A DNA stretch of 64,000 nt from a virus (IMGVR_UViG_3300042561_001378:1-64000), one strand, 5' to 3'. Counted from the first letter of the stretch, positions 26,902 to 33,275 are shown. The notes: generated from the sequence alone by a model not told the origin. Numbers and translations are program-made.

Positions 26902-27135
26902 CTCATTGCGCCACTGCCACACCACCCCAGGCCGTCGCGGGCTTTCCCCTGTCCCCAGATCCAGCACCTCGACCTCGACCCCGCCCGACCTCAGCACTAC
27001 AGCATCGACACACCACCGCCCCACCAGCAGGCTCATCCCCGGTGGGTACAGATAAACCCAGGGGCACCATACCGCCAGCCCCCAGCGATCGCACCGCAGT
27101 CCCCATCGTTCGGCCTGGCCCTTTTCCATACTCAT
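26884..27135 (-). CDS. Small hypothetical protein, 83 aa
   Basis: ATGA overlap with the gene at 27132 supports translation. MSMEKGQAERWGLRCDRWGLAVWCPW..., VDAVVLRSGGVEVEVLDLGTG; Trp- and Val-rich. Its last codons run into the last hairpin of the array, so transcripts of the two meet head-on. Family not recognised. Confidence 0.5.
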   Translation of the reverse strand: MSMEKGQAERWGLRCDRWGLAVWCPWVYLYPPGMSLLVGRWCVDAVVLRSGGVEVEVLDLGTGESPRRPGVVWQWRNEKPRHH

Positions 27136-27353
27136 CCCTCGTCCATCCACAGCACCCCCACCCACGGGGTATTAATCTCAGCCTCGCGCCGTACCCAGTC
27201 CAGCGCCACACAGGGCCGCGCATCCTCGCCCCACCACTGACACACCGGGCGAAACGTGATCGACACATCGCCAAACTGCCAGCAGTCCGCCACCTTTACC
27301 CCGCAAGTGTAGTAGCGGAGCCAGGGGTAAAAAGTTCGCAGTAGGGGTGACAT
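27132..27353 (-). CDS. Small hypothetical protein, 73 aa
   Basis: MSPLLRTFYPWLRYYTCGVKVADCWQFGDVSITFRPVCQWWGEDARPC..., rich in aromatics and Cys. Coupled to the downstream gene by ATGA. Function unknown. It faces the array from the right. Confidence 0.5.
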   Translation of the reverse strand: MSPLLRTFYPWLRYYTCGVKVADCWQFGDVSITFRPVCQWWGEDARPCVALDWVRREAEINTPWVGVLWMDEG

Positions 27354-27730
27354 GGCGTGGGGCTTGTAGGGCTACCGTGATTCTACCGCAGGCCACCCGG
27401 TCGCAACCCTGTACAGGGTGTGCAGGCCATGCAGGCCTCCGTTGAAATTATTTTGCTGTGTGTGCGGCGGAATTTTTTCGGAAACACACAGCACTTTCAC
27501 GCTAGAAACCGGGGGTGTTTGCCCTACACGGCCTGCACAGCCCTAGTGCGATCGCCCTAAAACCCCTGTTCTCTCGTTGCGGCCCATCATTCCCGGCGCA
27601 TCAGTACAGGAGGTACAGGGCACTATTCCCCAACCTTTTCTTATATACTTTTACTGTGCATAGACAGCACAAAACAGACCACGTTGCCGGGGTCTTTTTG
27701 AAATTGTAGCACCTTGCACGGCCCTGAACC
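27354..27730. other. Non-coding stretch with element copy B
   Basis: About 375 bases without a supported gene. It contains the dispersed element (27408-27543) and an AT-rich segment with TATATACTTTTACTGTGCATAGA, which may hold a promoter for the gene at 27731. A frame starting inside the element (27515) is not convincing. Confidence 0.5.
27408..27543. mobile_element. Dispersed nested-palindrome element, copy B
   Basis: Same orientation as copy A. Ends TGTGCAGGCCATGCAGG and CCTACACGGCCTGCACA, with mismatches on the right arm; the inner CTGTGTGT/ACACACAG hairpin is kept. Flanking sequence outside the ends (GGTCGCAACCCTG) also resembles that of copy D in reverse. Confidence 0.75.
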
Positions 27731-27916
27731 ATGACCCTAGACCCCGGCGATCGCTGTTACTACTGCACCGGCAAAACCCTGGACCCTGCCGTTGTGGTGG
27801 GGTGCCCCATGGACGTGCTGGTGTTGCGGGTAGATTGGGGCGATCGCTGCACCGACATGGGCCTAGAGTGGGCACCGGGTAGCGAGGAGTGGGACAGGAT
27901 TGCGCCGCCGTTCTGA
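27731..27916 (+). CDS. Small hypothetical protein, 61 aa
   Basis: MTLDPGDRCYYCTGKTLDPAVVVGCPMDVLVLRVDWGDRCTDMGLEW...: CYYC and other Cys residues with a small strand-rich body, possibly an SH3-like or ribbon domain. Its last 70 bases are repeated at 28350-28418, marking a duplication around the next gene. Confidence 0.5.
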   Translation: MTLDPGDRCYYCTGKTLDPAVVVGCPMDVLVLRVDWGDRCTDMGLEWAPGSEEWDRIAPPF

Positions 27917-27917
27917 G
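27848..27917 (+). repeat. 70-bp direct repeat, left copy
   Basis: Nearly identical to 28350-28418 (three or four mismatches seen by eye, e.g. ACATGG/ACCTGG, TGCGCC/TGTACC). It is the 3' end of the gene at 27731. Confidence 0.85.
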
Positions 27918-27986
27918 GCGGGGCAGAGTGTTAGGCCGCTAATCCTGACCAGCCCGGTAAAATAAAAAAGCCGTTTGCTAGGTGGC

Positions 27987-28367
27987 ATGATGCCTGAAAA
28001 TAATTTGTTGGTAAAAACCGATGGCGGCTGGGTGTGGGCCGACAACCCTTTAGCGACTCAGGCCAGGAAAGAATTTGAGACTTCCGTGTTTGCTCTAGAT
28101 AACGAGAACACGTCTAAGGTACTCGCGGAGATGCTGGTTGCGGCGATCGGGGCTGGTGCCGTGGGGGAAGATTTTCAGGATCTGATAATAAAAGTGGTCA
28201 CCGGGGCCATTACCAAGATCCAAGAAGATGCCCGGAGTGCCTGGGCATTTGTTCACGAGAATACTGGCCTTGATTCTCTTGACGAGACGGATCTTACATA
28301 CAACTGGCCAAAGGGCGAGTTTTCCCTAGCTGAGCCTGTGACTGAAAATGCACCGACCTGGGCCTAG
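27987..28367 (+). CDS. Helical protein inserted within a direct repeat, 126 aa
   Basis: ATG at 27987 directly follows AGGTGGC; a second ATG comes immediately after. MMPENNLLVKTDGGWVWADNPLATQARKEF..., then KVLAEMLVAAIGAGAVGEDFQDLIIKVVTGAITKIQEDARSAW: amphipathic helices. The last codons read into the right copy of the 70-bp repeat, so the gene appears to have entered by an event that duplicated the end of the previous gene. Function unknown. Confidence 0.6.
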   Translation: MMPENNLLVKTDGGWVWADNPLATQARKEFETSVFALDNENTSKVLAEMLVAAIGAGAVGEDFQDLIIKVVTGAITKIQEDARSAWAFVHENTGLDSLDETDLTYNWPKGEFSLAEPVTENAPTWA

Positions 28368-28418
28368 AGTGGGCACCGGGTAGCGAGGAGTGGGACAGGA
28401 TTGTACCGCCGTTCTGAG
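28350..28418 (+). repeat. 70-bp direct repeat, right copy
   Basis: Second copy of the end of the gene at 27731. It supplies the last codons and stop of the gene at 27987 in a different frame. Confidence 0.85.
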
Positions 28419-28430
28419 TGGTGAAAAGGC

Positions 28431-28557
28431 GCGACCTGGGCCATAGCAATTCGCCAGAGGTCTTCCCGTCCACGCCAACTGTACCGGGGTTGTGATTGAC
28501 AAGGCCATGGTTGGCAGCCCTACCCTGCGGTATTACAAAGGCTATGGCCCAGGTCGC
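28431..28557 (+). ncRNA. Long-range stem-loop (possible structured RNA)
   Basis: GCGACCTGGGCCATAGC at 28431 is perfectly complementary to 28541-28557, enclosing 93 nt. Inside, GCCAAC (28474) can pair with GTTGGC (28510). No coding frame fits. It lies just before the promoter at 28595. A structured RNA or a regulatory site is possible. Confidence 0.45.
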
Positions 28558-28594
28558 CCTGCCATTCTACCAAGCGACCCTCCAGCAGTTAGGG

Positions 28595-28624
28595 TTGACA
28601 GTCACGAAAGGTGTTTGTTATAGT
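28595..28624 (+). promoter_or_regulatory. Repeated early-type promoter, copy 1
   Basis: TTGACA, an 18-nt spacer (GTCACGAAAGGTGTTTGT) and TATAGT. The spacer holds CAC-GAAAG-GTG, an inverted repeat shared with copies at 36006, 43812 and 45165. The first frame behind it (ATG at 28654) encodes only about 23 residues. Confidence 0.85.
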
Positions 28625-28753
28625 GATTGTATCCGCAACTGAGGACGCCCACCGATGACTGCCCAATGGGCAAGTACAGCATGGCCCGGTTATCCGCGCC
28701 GCCTAGCCCCACCCGCCCATCCCTGATGGGCTATCCACCACTGAACAACCGCC

Positions 28754-28954
28754 ATGAAAATCTATCAATCAAATGTTTCAAAGTTGGTCGAGTCACTTAC
28801 GCCCGCCCAAGTTTTAGCCCTAGGCGGGGTGCTCTTAGAGCATCCTGAATTACTATCAAGCGCTTTGACTCAGGCATACACAGCCATGCCTGAGTCAAAG
28901 CAGATTGAAGCCCGTCAACAAATGAACAGGCTATTTTGTGACCGCATCGAATAA
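28754..28954 (+). CDS. Small helical protein, 66 aa
   Basis: MKIYQSNVSKLVESLTPAQVLALGGVLLEHPELLSSALTQAY...: predicted helices with a coding-like hydrophobic pattern. Second frame downstream of the promoter at 28595. Function unknown. Confidence 0.55.
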   Translation: MKIYQSNVSKLVESLTPAQVLALGGVLLEHPELLSSALTQAYTAMPESKQIEARQQMNRLFCDRIE

Positions 28955-28997
28955 TGACCGCCGCGCCAAGTTCATATCACCGCAACCGAGACTAACC

Positions 28998-29204
28998 ATG
29001 CAATACCCTGAATCGCCCGAGTGGCAGGCCCTAGCGCTTGCCTTTGAAGAGTGTATGCAGCTAGAAGGGCAGGGCCTCCCAATGGCTGCTCATATCCAAC
29101 GGCTCAGGGCAGCGAGTGAGGCCAACACCACCCACTGGGGTGATCAATGGCAAAAACACAATGCCATCCGCAACTACCTGAAATCGTGGGACGTTACCCT
29201 ATGA
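28998..29204 (+). CDS. Small hypothetical protein, 68 aa
   Basis: ATG at 28998. MQYPESPEWQALALAFEECMQLEGQGLPMAAHIQRLRAAS...: helical and acidic, ending LKSWDVTL. Ends in ATGA shared with the next gene. Unrecognised. Confidence 0.55.
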   Translation: MQYPESPEWQALALAFEECMQLEGQGLPMAAHIQRLRAASEANTTHWGDQWQKHNAIRNYLKSWDVTL

Positions 29205-29458
29205 CCACCTACATCCTTGAGCGTGGCAGCTACCAGGCCGCGTCCCTGGGCTACTCCTACGCCCGTCGGGCTCAGTCCGTGGCTCAGACGCTGCGGTGGC
29301 ACCAGGTAGCCATCATTGACGCGGAGAACATCACTGAGGCCGTAGAAGAAGCTACCCTGGCGATCGCTCAATGGAGCGGCCAGGGCTTTACCGGGCCACG
29401 TTGGCGGGTGGAGGGCCGTGGCGCTGCAATCCACGAAAACCAAGAAATATACCCATGA
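29201..29458 (+). CDS. Small hypothetical protein, 85 aa
   Basis: MTTYILERGSYQAASLGYSYARRAQSVAQTLRW..., AENITEAVEEATLAIAQWSGQG. Alpha/beta, about the size of small phage accessory proteins. ATGA overlap with the gene before it. Confidence 0.55.
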   Translation: MTTYILERGSYQAASLGYSYARRAQSVAQTLRWHQVAIIDAENITEAVEEATLAIAQWSGQGFTGPRWRVEGRGAAIHENQEIYP

Positions 29459-29482
29459 TCCCGCCCTTTCTGCGATCGCCCC

Positions 29483-29674
29483 ATGGCCCGCAACGGCACC
29501 ACCAACGACCACCAGCGCTGGCGCTGCCGTGCTTGCGGCCATGGCCTCACCAATGGCCCCAATACCCACGGAGGCTACCGCCACGGCCAGCAGGGGCGCA
29601 CTGGGGCAGATAGGGTGAGGGATTGCAGGGAGAGGCAGCGATCGAGCGACGGTGAGCCTAGCAGTACCCTCTGA
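29483..29674 (+). CDS. Zinc-ribbon-like small protein, possibly degenerate
   Basis: MARNGTTNDHQRWRCRACGHGLTN has the second half (QRWRC..CG) of the zinc ribbon seen intact in the gene at 44947 (CPHC...TQRWMCPQC). The first CxxC would lie upstream, where the same frame reads PFCDRPMARNG after a stop; thus the N-terminal knuckle looks lost by frameshift. The end is Arg- and Ser-rich. Confidence 0.4.
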   Translation: MARNGTTNDHQRWRCRACGHGLTNGPNTHGGYRHGQQGRTGADRVRDCRERQRSSDGEPSSTL

Positions 29675-29685
29675 GGACAGGCACT

Positions 29686-29720
29686 AAAAAACCCCCAGCG
29701 TGTGCCGGGGGTTTTGTTTT
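29686..29720. terminator. Bidirectional terminator
   Basis: AAAAACCCCC pairs with GGGGGTTTT, with A run before and TTTTGTTTT after. It separates the plus-strand small genes from the minus-strand gene ending at 29732. Confidence 0.85.
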
Positions 29721-29731
29721 GGCCTCGTGGC

Positions 29732-29932
29732 CTAGCGCTTTAGCGCTGTAGCTGCAATCTGTAGCGCGGCGGCTACGTTTGCGTCGAAGTCCATCTCGCG
29801 TAGCCTGGCTTCGTTGTGCCGCTCACGGATGGCGGCCATCCGTGAGCGGTGCGCTCTCAGTGCCCCCTGCATCCGCTCCTGAATGAACTGGGCATCGGTG
29901 GCCATTTCCTGAATCATTGTTTGGTTTTCCAT
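29732..29932 (-). CDS. Small coiled-coil protein, 66 aa
   Basis: MENQTMIQEMATDAQFIQERMQGALRAHRSRMAAIRERHNEARL...: a long charged helix. Within the gene, 29819-29849 is a perfect 14-bp inverted repeat (CCGCTCACGGATGG, 3-nt spacer). AAGGA lies 12 nt before ATG. Function unknown. Confidence 0.55.
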   Translation of the reverse strand: MENQTMIQEMATDAQFIQERMQGALRAHRSRMAAIRERHNEARLREMDFDANVAAALQIAATALKR

Positions 29933-30311
29933 GGTCGTTTGCGTCCTTGCGTGCGTACCTCTCTACTGTACCCTCACAATCGCCCACAACAAAGCCCTTG
30001 CAGTATGGGCGTTTCAGCGATCAGGCTGGCAAAACTCCCCTAAATCTGGCCCTGGGATCGCTGTTTTTGAGGCTACTTAGTACATGCGCTCATAAAGATT
30101 CCGTGAAGCGATCGGTGTTTCTTTATAAAGCTAAATTAAAGCATCGCTACAAATGTACTACTCTTGTCAGAATGCCCGCCTAGTATGGCTTTTGGGTGTC
30201 AATAGGGTTTACGCAGTCTTCATATAAAGATTGGGAATTGGCCTCAAAGCCTTATAGTGTGGGCCCTTGAGAACTTTACAGCATGGCGAGCTTCACAATT
30301 GGGTTGTCCCG
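29933..30311. other. Non-coding stretch
   Basis: About 380 bases. A minus-strand TACAGT -10-like box (29965-29970, reading towards 29932) is visible. The rest, relatively AT-rich, shows no coding frame, tRNA or clear hairpin that I can support. TTATAG near 30250 may be a plus-strand -10. Confidence 0.4.
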
Positions 30312-30452
30312 ATGGCACAGAAAAACCCCAGGATGCACAGCGACGGCCCCCACCGCTGGGAGTGCTTTGCTTGTAGCAAGGGTGCCTCAATCGACGGCGG
30401 GCCAGGCTGGGGCGCGTCGAGGGGCTGGGTGGAGGTTACTCTGCCGCCATAG
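30312..30452 (+). CDS. Possible small protein with CxxC, 46 aa
   Basis: MAQKNPRMHSDGPHRWECFACSKGASIDGGPGW...: WECFAC resembles a zinc knuckle. Overlaps by 17 nt the end of the convergent gene at 30436. Weak ribosome site; low confidence. Confidence 0.3.
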   Translation: MAQKNPRMHSDGPHRWECFACSKGASIDGGPGWGASRGWVEVTLPP

Positions 30453-30789
30453 CTGCAATAACAGCTTCCCAATCAACTGAGTCACCAGGGGCAAACGCGG
30501 CCCAGTTTGATGCCACCACAATGTCCACAGCTTCAGGCGGCGTATCGGGGTGGTGAGGGTTGGCACAGCGCACCCACAGGATAGGGCTAAGGGCTGAGCT
30601 TGCACCTAAGGCTACCCCTAAGGCTTCTCTACTGGGGACACCTTCAGAGGCCAGCTCACAGGCCACGAAATCAGCGTAATAGTGCGTAGGCTCATCCTCG
30701 GGAAATGGCCGGAAAGTGGCGACAATGCCATCAGGGTTGGCAAAGGCAGGGCTACGGCATCGAGAGGCACGACTAGCCAGTATTGCCAA
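30436..30789 (-). CDS. Hypothetical virion-operon protein, possible N-terminal frameshift
   Basis: 117 residues. FANPDGIVATFRPFPEDEPTHYYADFVACELASEGVPSREALGVALG is clearly coding. The only in-frame start is TTG at 30789, whereas the good ribosome site AGGAGG leads to an ATG at 30806 in another frame (MLSKSIWQYWLVVPLD...), which overlaps the previous stop as TAATG. The natural start is probably 30806, with an indel or shift between residues 15 and 30. Function unknown. Confidence 0.55.
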   Translation of the reverse strand: MAILASRASRCRSPAFANPDGIVATFRPFPEDEPTHYYADFVACELASEGVPSREALGVALGASSALSPILWVRCANPHHPDTPPEAVDIVVASNWAAFAPGDSVDWEAVIAAMAAE

Positions 30790-30805
30790 ATTGATTTACT
30801 TAGCA

Positions 30806-32065
30806 TTAGTAACCTCCTGTAACGGTGATCGTCCAGCCCCGCCCCCGCATGGCATTAATAGCCGCATTACCTGTAGCAGATGGGGCACTGCCACCGCTCT
30901 GGTTAAAGGTGCCGTTGCTGGTGTTGTTGGAGTTAATCGATACCAGGATGTTGTCAATGCTGCCTTGAGTTAGGGCTGTATTTGTGAATGAGTTGGTAAA
31001 GTTGGTGGCTGAGCAACCATTGAAAAAGCTTGCCGGAAATGTAGTTAGCCCTGTGCAACCACGCCAAGCCTCACTAAAGGTTGTTCCGGCTGCTGTATTG
31101 ATTAATGGGAATGAAGTTAGCCCTGTGCAACCTTGCCAAGTAGCAAAAAAGGTTGTTCCGGCTGCTGTATTGATTAATGGAAATGTAGTTAGCCCTGAGC
31201 AAACACGCCAAGCCTCACTAAAGGTTGTTCCGGCTGCTGTATTGATTAATGGGAATGAAGTTAGCCCTGAGCAGCCATTCCAAGCACTAAAAAAGCTTGT
31301 TCCGGCTGCTGTATTGATCAATGGAAATGAAGTTAGCCCTGAGCAATTTCGCCAAGCATTACTAAAGTTTGTTGCGGCTGCTGTATTGATCAATGGAAAT
31401 GAAGTTAGCCCTGAGCAGCCATTCCAAGCACTAAAAAAGCTTGTTCCGGCTGCTGTATTGATTAATGGAAATGAAGTTAGAAAACTAAAATCTCTGAAGT
31501 AGTTTAAAAAGCTCGTAATGCTTGCGAAGTCATTATCTACGGCTCCTTCTGCCACCACAAACGCTTTAATCCGGCCAATGTCTGCGCTGTCAAACGCGCC
31601 CGAAACCCAGTGGATCATCCCTGGGATATTCCGCACAGTTAGCGATGCTGGGATATTGCCGATAGAATTTAATATTCCGGCATTGGTAGCTATTACAATA
31701 TTCGCCCCAGTAGCAGCGGTAGGGCTACCCTGTAGTGTTTTGGTGTAGTCTCCCACTAACCTGGTAGGGCTCGCAGCCAAGGTAGGACGGTTTACAGAAT
31801 TGCTCTGAGTCCAGGTTCGTGCCACCGCATTATCTTTAATCGCCGCTACAGCATCGCCTGTGAGTGCTGGTACGGTTGCCGCAGTATCGCTAAAGGCGGC
31901 AAAGGCATCTAGCCAAATATTAGCTTTGGCAAAGCTGGCGATCGTGGCTTGATCTATCCAGCCCGCAGACGATCTCCGCCCCGCAGGCAGGGCCGTGAGA
32001 GCGGAGAAGTTGAGGCCCGCCGCCCCCGATCGCACCAACCCCAACCCGAGTCCCATGCTTGGCAT
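30806..32065 (-). CDS. Virion protein with tandem BspA-like repeats
   Basis: 419 residues. Between about residues 195 and 350 there are seven repeats of roughly 24 residues with the core LTSFPLINTAAGT.F..AW..CSG. This LxxLP.. pattern, with a conserved Cys, is that of BspA/DUF285-type leucine-rich surface repeats. The DNA repeats (72 bp) are almost identical, so copy number can change by recombination. The C-terminal cap (NAINAMRGRGWTITVTGGY) is also usual for these proteins. Last structural gene of the head-side operon; likely an exposed binding protein. Confidence 0.75.
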   Translation of the reverse strand: MPSMGLGLGLVRSGAAGLNFSALTALPAGRRSSAGWIDQATIASFAKANIWLDAFAAFSDTAATVPALTGDAVAAIKDNAVARTWTQSNSVNRPTLAASPTRLVGDYTKTLQGSPTAATGANIVIATNAGILNSIGNIPASLTVRNIPGMIHWVSGAFDSADIGRIKAFVVAEGAVDNDFASITSFLNYFRDFSFLTSFPLINTAAGTSFFSAWNGCSGLTSFPLINTAAATNFSNAWRNCSGLTSFPLINTAAGTSFFSAWNGCSGLTSFPLINTAAGTTFSEAWRVCSGLTTFPLINTAAGTTFFATWQGCTGLTSFPLINTAAGTTFSEAWRGCTGLTTFPASFFNGCSATNFTNSFTNTALTQGSIDNILVSINSNNTSNGTFNQSGGSAPSATGNAAINAMRGRGWTITVTGGY

Positions 32066-32322
32066 TAGCCCACCCTATAGCCAGTACATTGTCCAGCCGA
32101 TAGCGTCACCGTTGCGGCCAATTTATCGCCAAAGGTCTGGACTTGCCCCGCCGCCAGCGCATAGCCGCTGTAGTTGGAGGGCAGGCCAGTGGTGCTAAAT
32201 GTGCAACCGTTAGCGCTTGCCTGGATAGCGCTGAACGGCCCGGTCGTCGATGCCGTGGTTGTGATCGGGATTGGTGTTCCCCCGATTAATTTTTGATCGG
32301 CATTGGTGATAGTATTTTTCAC
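32065..32322 (-). CDS. Small virion-associated protein, 85 aa
   Basis: GTG start at 32322. KNTITNADQKLIGGTPIPITTTASTTGPFSAIQAS...: Thr/Ala/Ser-rich small beta protein ending ATVTLSAGQCTGYRVG. TAATG overlap with the repeat protein gene. Similar small decoration-type proteins occur at this place, but no family is assigned. Confidence 0.6.
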   Translation of the reverse strand: MKNTITNADQKLIGGTPIPITTTASTTGPFSAIQASANGCTFSTTGLPSNYSGYALAAGQVQTFGDKLAATVTLSAGQCTGYRVG

Positions 32323-32324
32323 AA

Positions 32325-32546
32325 CTATTTGGCCCCTTTCAACTCGCTACTCAGCTTTACAATGCGATTGGTTTTGCCGTCTTGTTTGATGACAACAGCG
32401 GGGTTTTCTTTGCTGCCATTGCGAACGATGGTAGAGTCTCCAGACTTGATTTCAACGCGCCCGGTGCTCACTCGGGTAACGGTGCCAGTGCCAGTGCCAG
32501 TGCCATAGTTCCAGGTAACGGTACTGCCTTTTTTAGGGGTTGCCAT
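32325..32546 (-). CDS. Tudor-like (DUF2945-type) small protein
   Basis: 73 residues. KKGSTVTWNYGTGTGTGTVTRVSTG, then NPAVVIKQDGKTNRIVKLSSEL, follows the pattern of the hypervirulence-associated Tudor/DUF2945 family (KGD.V.W....G...G.V.......NP..V.....G....K...EL). Role in phages unknown; it sits in the head operon. Confidence 0.65.
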   Translation of the reverse strand: MATPKKGSTVTWNYGTGTGTGTVTRVSTGRVEIKSGDSTIVRNGSKENPAVVIKQDGKTNRIVKLSSELKGAK

Positions 32547-32875
32547 TACTTTTTCTCCTGTCGCTTTACAAAAGCGGCGGCTGACTTGATTGCAGCCTTG
32601 CCACCCCAGCCCATCACGGCCTGGATAGCTTTGGAGTCGGCGGCAGTCTTGCCCTGGGCGGCTGCTTTATCAGCGGCGGGGACATGGCGGGCAAATGCGG
32701 CAACACGCTTGGCAGTCTCTAGGGTCATCGGCTCCCCGCTGGCGAATTGAGCAGCCCGCTTAACCCCGGTTGGAGTCATGGCGCGGCGGCTAGGCGGTAG
32801 CTCTTGCCGGAGCTCCAGCACCCGCTTGGCCTGGGTCTGTGCTGATTTCGGGGGTATCCATTTAGGGGTTGCCAT
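32546..32875 (-). CDS. Conserved phage head-operon protein, 109 aa
   Basis: ELPPSRRAMTPTGVKRAAQFASGEPMTLETAKRVAAFARHV, later KAIQAVMGWGGKAAIKSAAAFVKR, matches a pattern I recognise in phage head proteins (PPS.RGMT..G..RA..L..G...S..T...M..F...H....W.GWGG..A..WA...). Function unknown. TAATG overlap with the next gene. Confidence 0.65.
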   Translation of the reverse strand: MATPKWIPPKSAQTQAKRVLELRQELPPSRRAMTPTGVKRAAQFASGEPMTLETAKRVAAFARHVPAADKAAAQGKTAADSKAIQAVMGWGGKAAIKSAAAFVKRQEKK

Positions 32876-32877
32876 TG

Positions 32878-33273
32878 CTATTCCTCTGGGCTAGTGTAAA
32901 TTTCCTCAGCCTCGCTTTGCCCGTACTCGGCAACCAGGATAGGCAGCACCGCTTCATCCCATCCGTTAGCAGGACGGGCAATGCCGTGGCCTTCTGCGAT
33001 CGCTTTCAGGGTACGCCAGTTACCATCCTCGGCTAGTCCCTGGAGTTCGGCTAGGCGGGCATCGATGGAGGGCCGGTCTACTTGCCCTTGGGTGGCTTCT
33101 TCGGCTTGCTCTTGGGCTTCATTTTGTATGGCATTGTTTTCAATGGGTAAAGGGGTCAGTGCATGGGCGGCAGCATCTTCCCACGGTGCATCTACACCAG
33201 GGCGATAGTCTGATTGGTTAATGATCAGTCGATGGCCGCCGCGATTGATTTCGATGGTGGGAAGAGTCGCCAT
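32878..33273 (-). CDS. Head-operon protein, 131 aa
   Basis: MATLPTIEINRGGHRLIINQSDYRPG...; acidic middle, then RLAELQGLAEDGNWRTLKAIAEGHGI. It resembles small phage proteins that report on surface loops, but I do not assign a family. Tight spacing to both neighbours. Confidence 0.55.
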   Translation of the reverse strand: MATLPTIEINRGGHRLIINQSDYRPGVDAPWEDAAAHALTPLPIENNAIQNEAQEQAEEATQGQVDRPSIDARLAELQGLAEDGNWRTLKAIAEGHGIARPANGWDEAVLPILVAEYGQSEAEEIYTSPEE

Positions 33274-33275
33274 AA

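Larger units (their letters stand above)
25389..26905 (+). repeat. Ten-unit array of NNCTC pentamer tracts, hairpins and promoters
   Basis: Each unit is a tract of about 12-25 pentamers of the form NNCTC (first two bases free; occasional ATC for CTC), the joint AACC, then a hairpin (AACCCCGTC ... GGCGGGGTTT). Hairpins start at 25497, 25665, 25837, 25959, 26162, 26294, 26421, 26578, 26720 and 26877. Nine linkers each hold a -10-like CATAAT or TATAAT. Four units (hairpins 25665, 25837, 26162, 26578) share GCCTCAGCTCAGCACAAGGC near their end. Once linker differences are removed, every tract length is a multiple of five. Not a CRISPR: the variable part is not a unique spacer. A set of short tandem RNAs is the best reading. 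Confidence 0.9.

Noticed and set aside
25389-26905. CRISPR or TIGR-like array
   Set aside because: The variable parts are not unique spacers but tracts with a fixed 5-nt pattern. The conserved block is a terminator-type hairpin plus promoter, and there are no cas genes apart from the RAMP-like feature of one protein.
25510-27344. Long open frames chained by TAATG through the array (beginning MAGFL)
   Set aside because: Frames are open only because CTC-rich DNA lacks stops. Unit spacing is not a multiple of three, so the same repeat is read in different frames, while the 5-nt register is kept. The TAATG links come from the repeated linker CATAATGG.
27515-27709. Small plus-strand frame starting in element copy B
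   Set aside because: Begins inside a palindromic repeat, low-complexity composition, no ribosome site.
28431-28557. Integron attC site
   Set aside because: The arms do not carry the RYYYAAC / GTTRRRY core boxes, and no integron integrase is in the window.
28627-28848. Frame directly behind promoter copy 1
   Set aside because: No proper start and a Pro/Arg/Ser-rich out-of-frame composition; the frame at 28754 is more coding-like.
30984-31502. Plus-strand repeated frame (VLINGNEVSPEQ units)
   Set aside because: Antisense shadow of the BspA-like repeats, which belong to the minus-strand operon with proper overlaps to neighbours.
30806-32065. Diversity-generating retroelement target
   Set aside because: No reverse transcriptase or template repeat was seen; the variation between repeats is not biased to adenine positions in a way I can detect.
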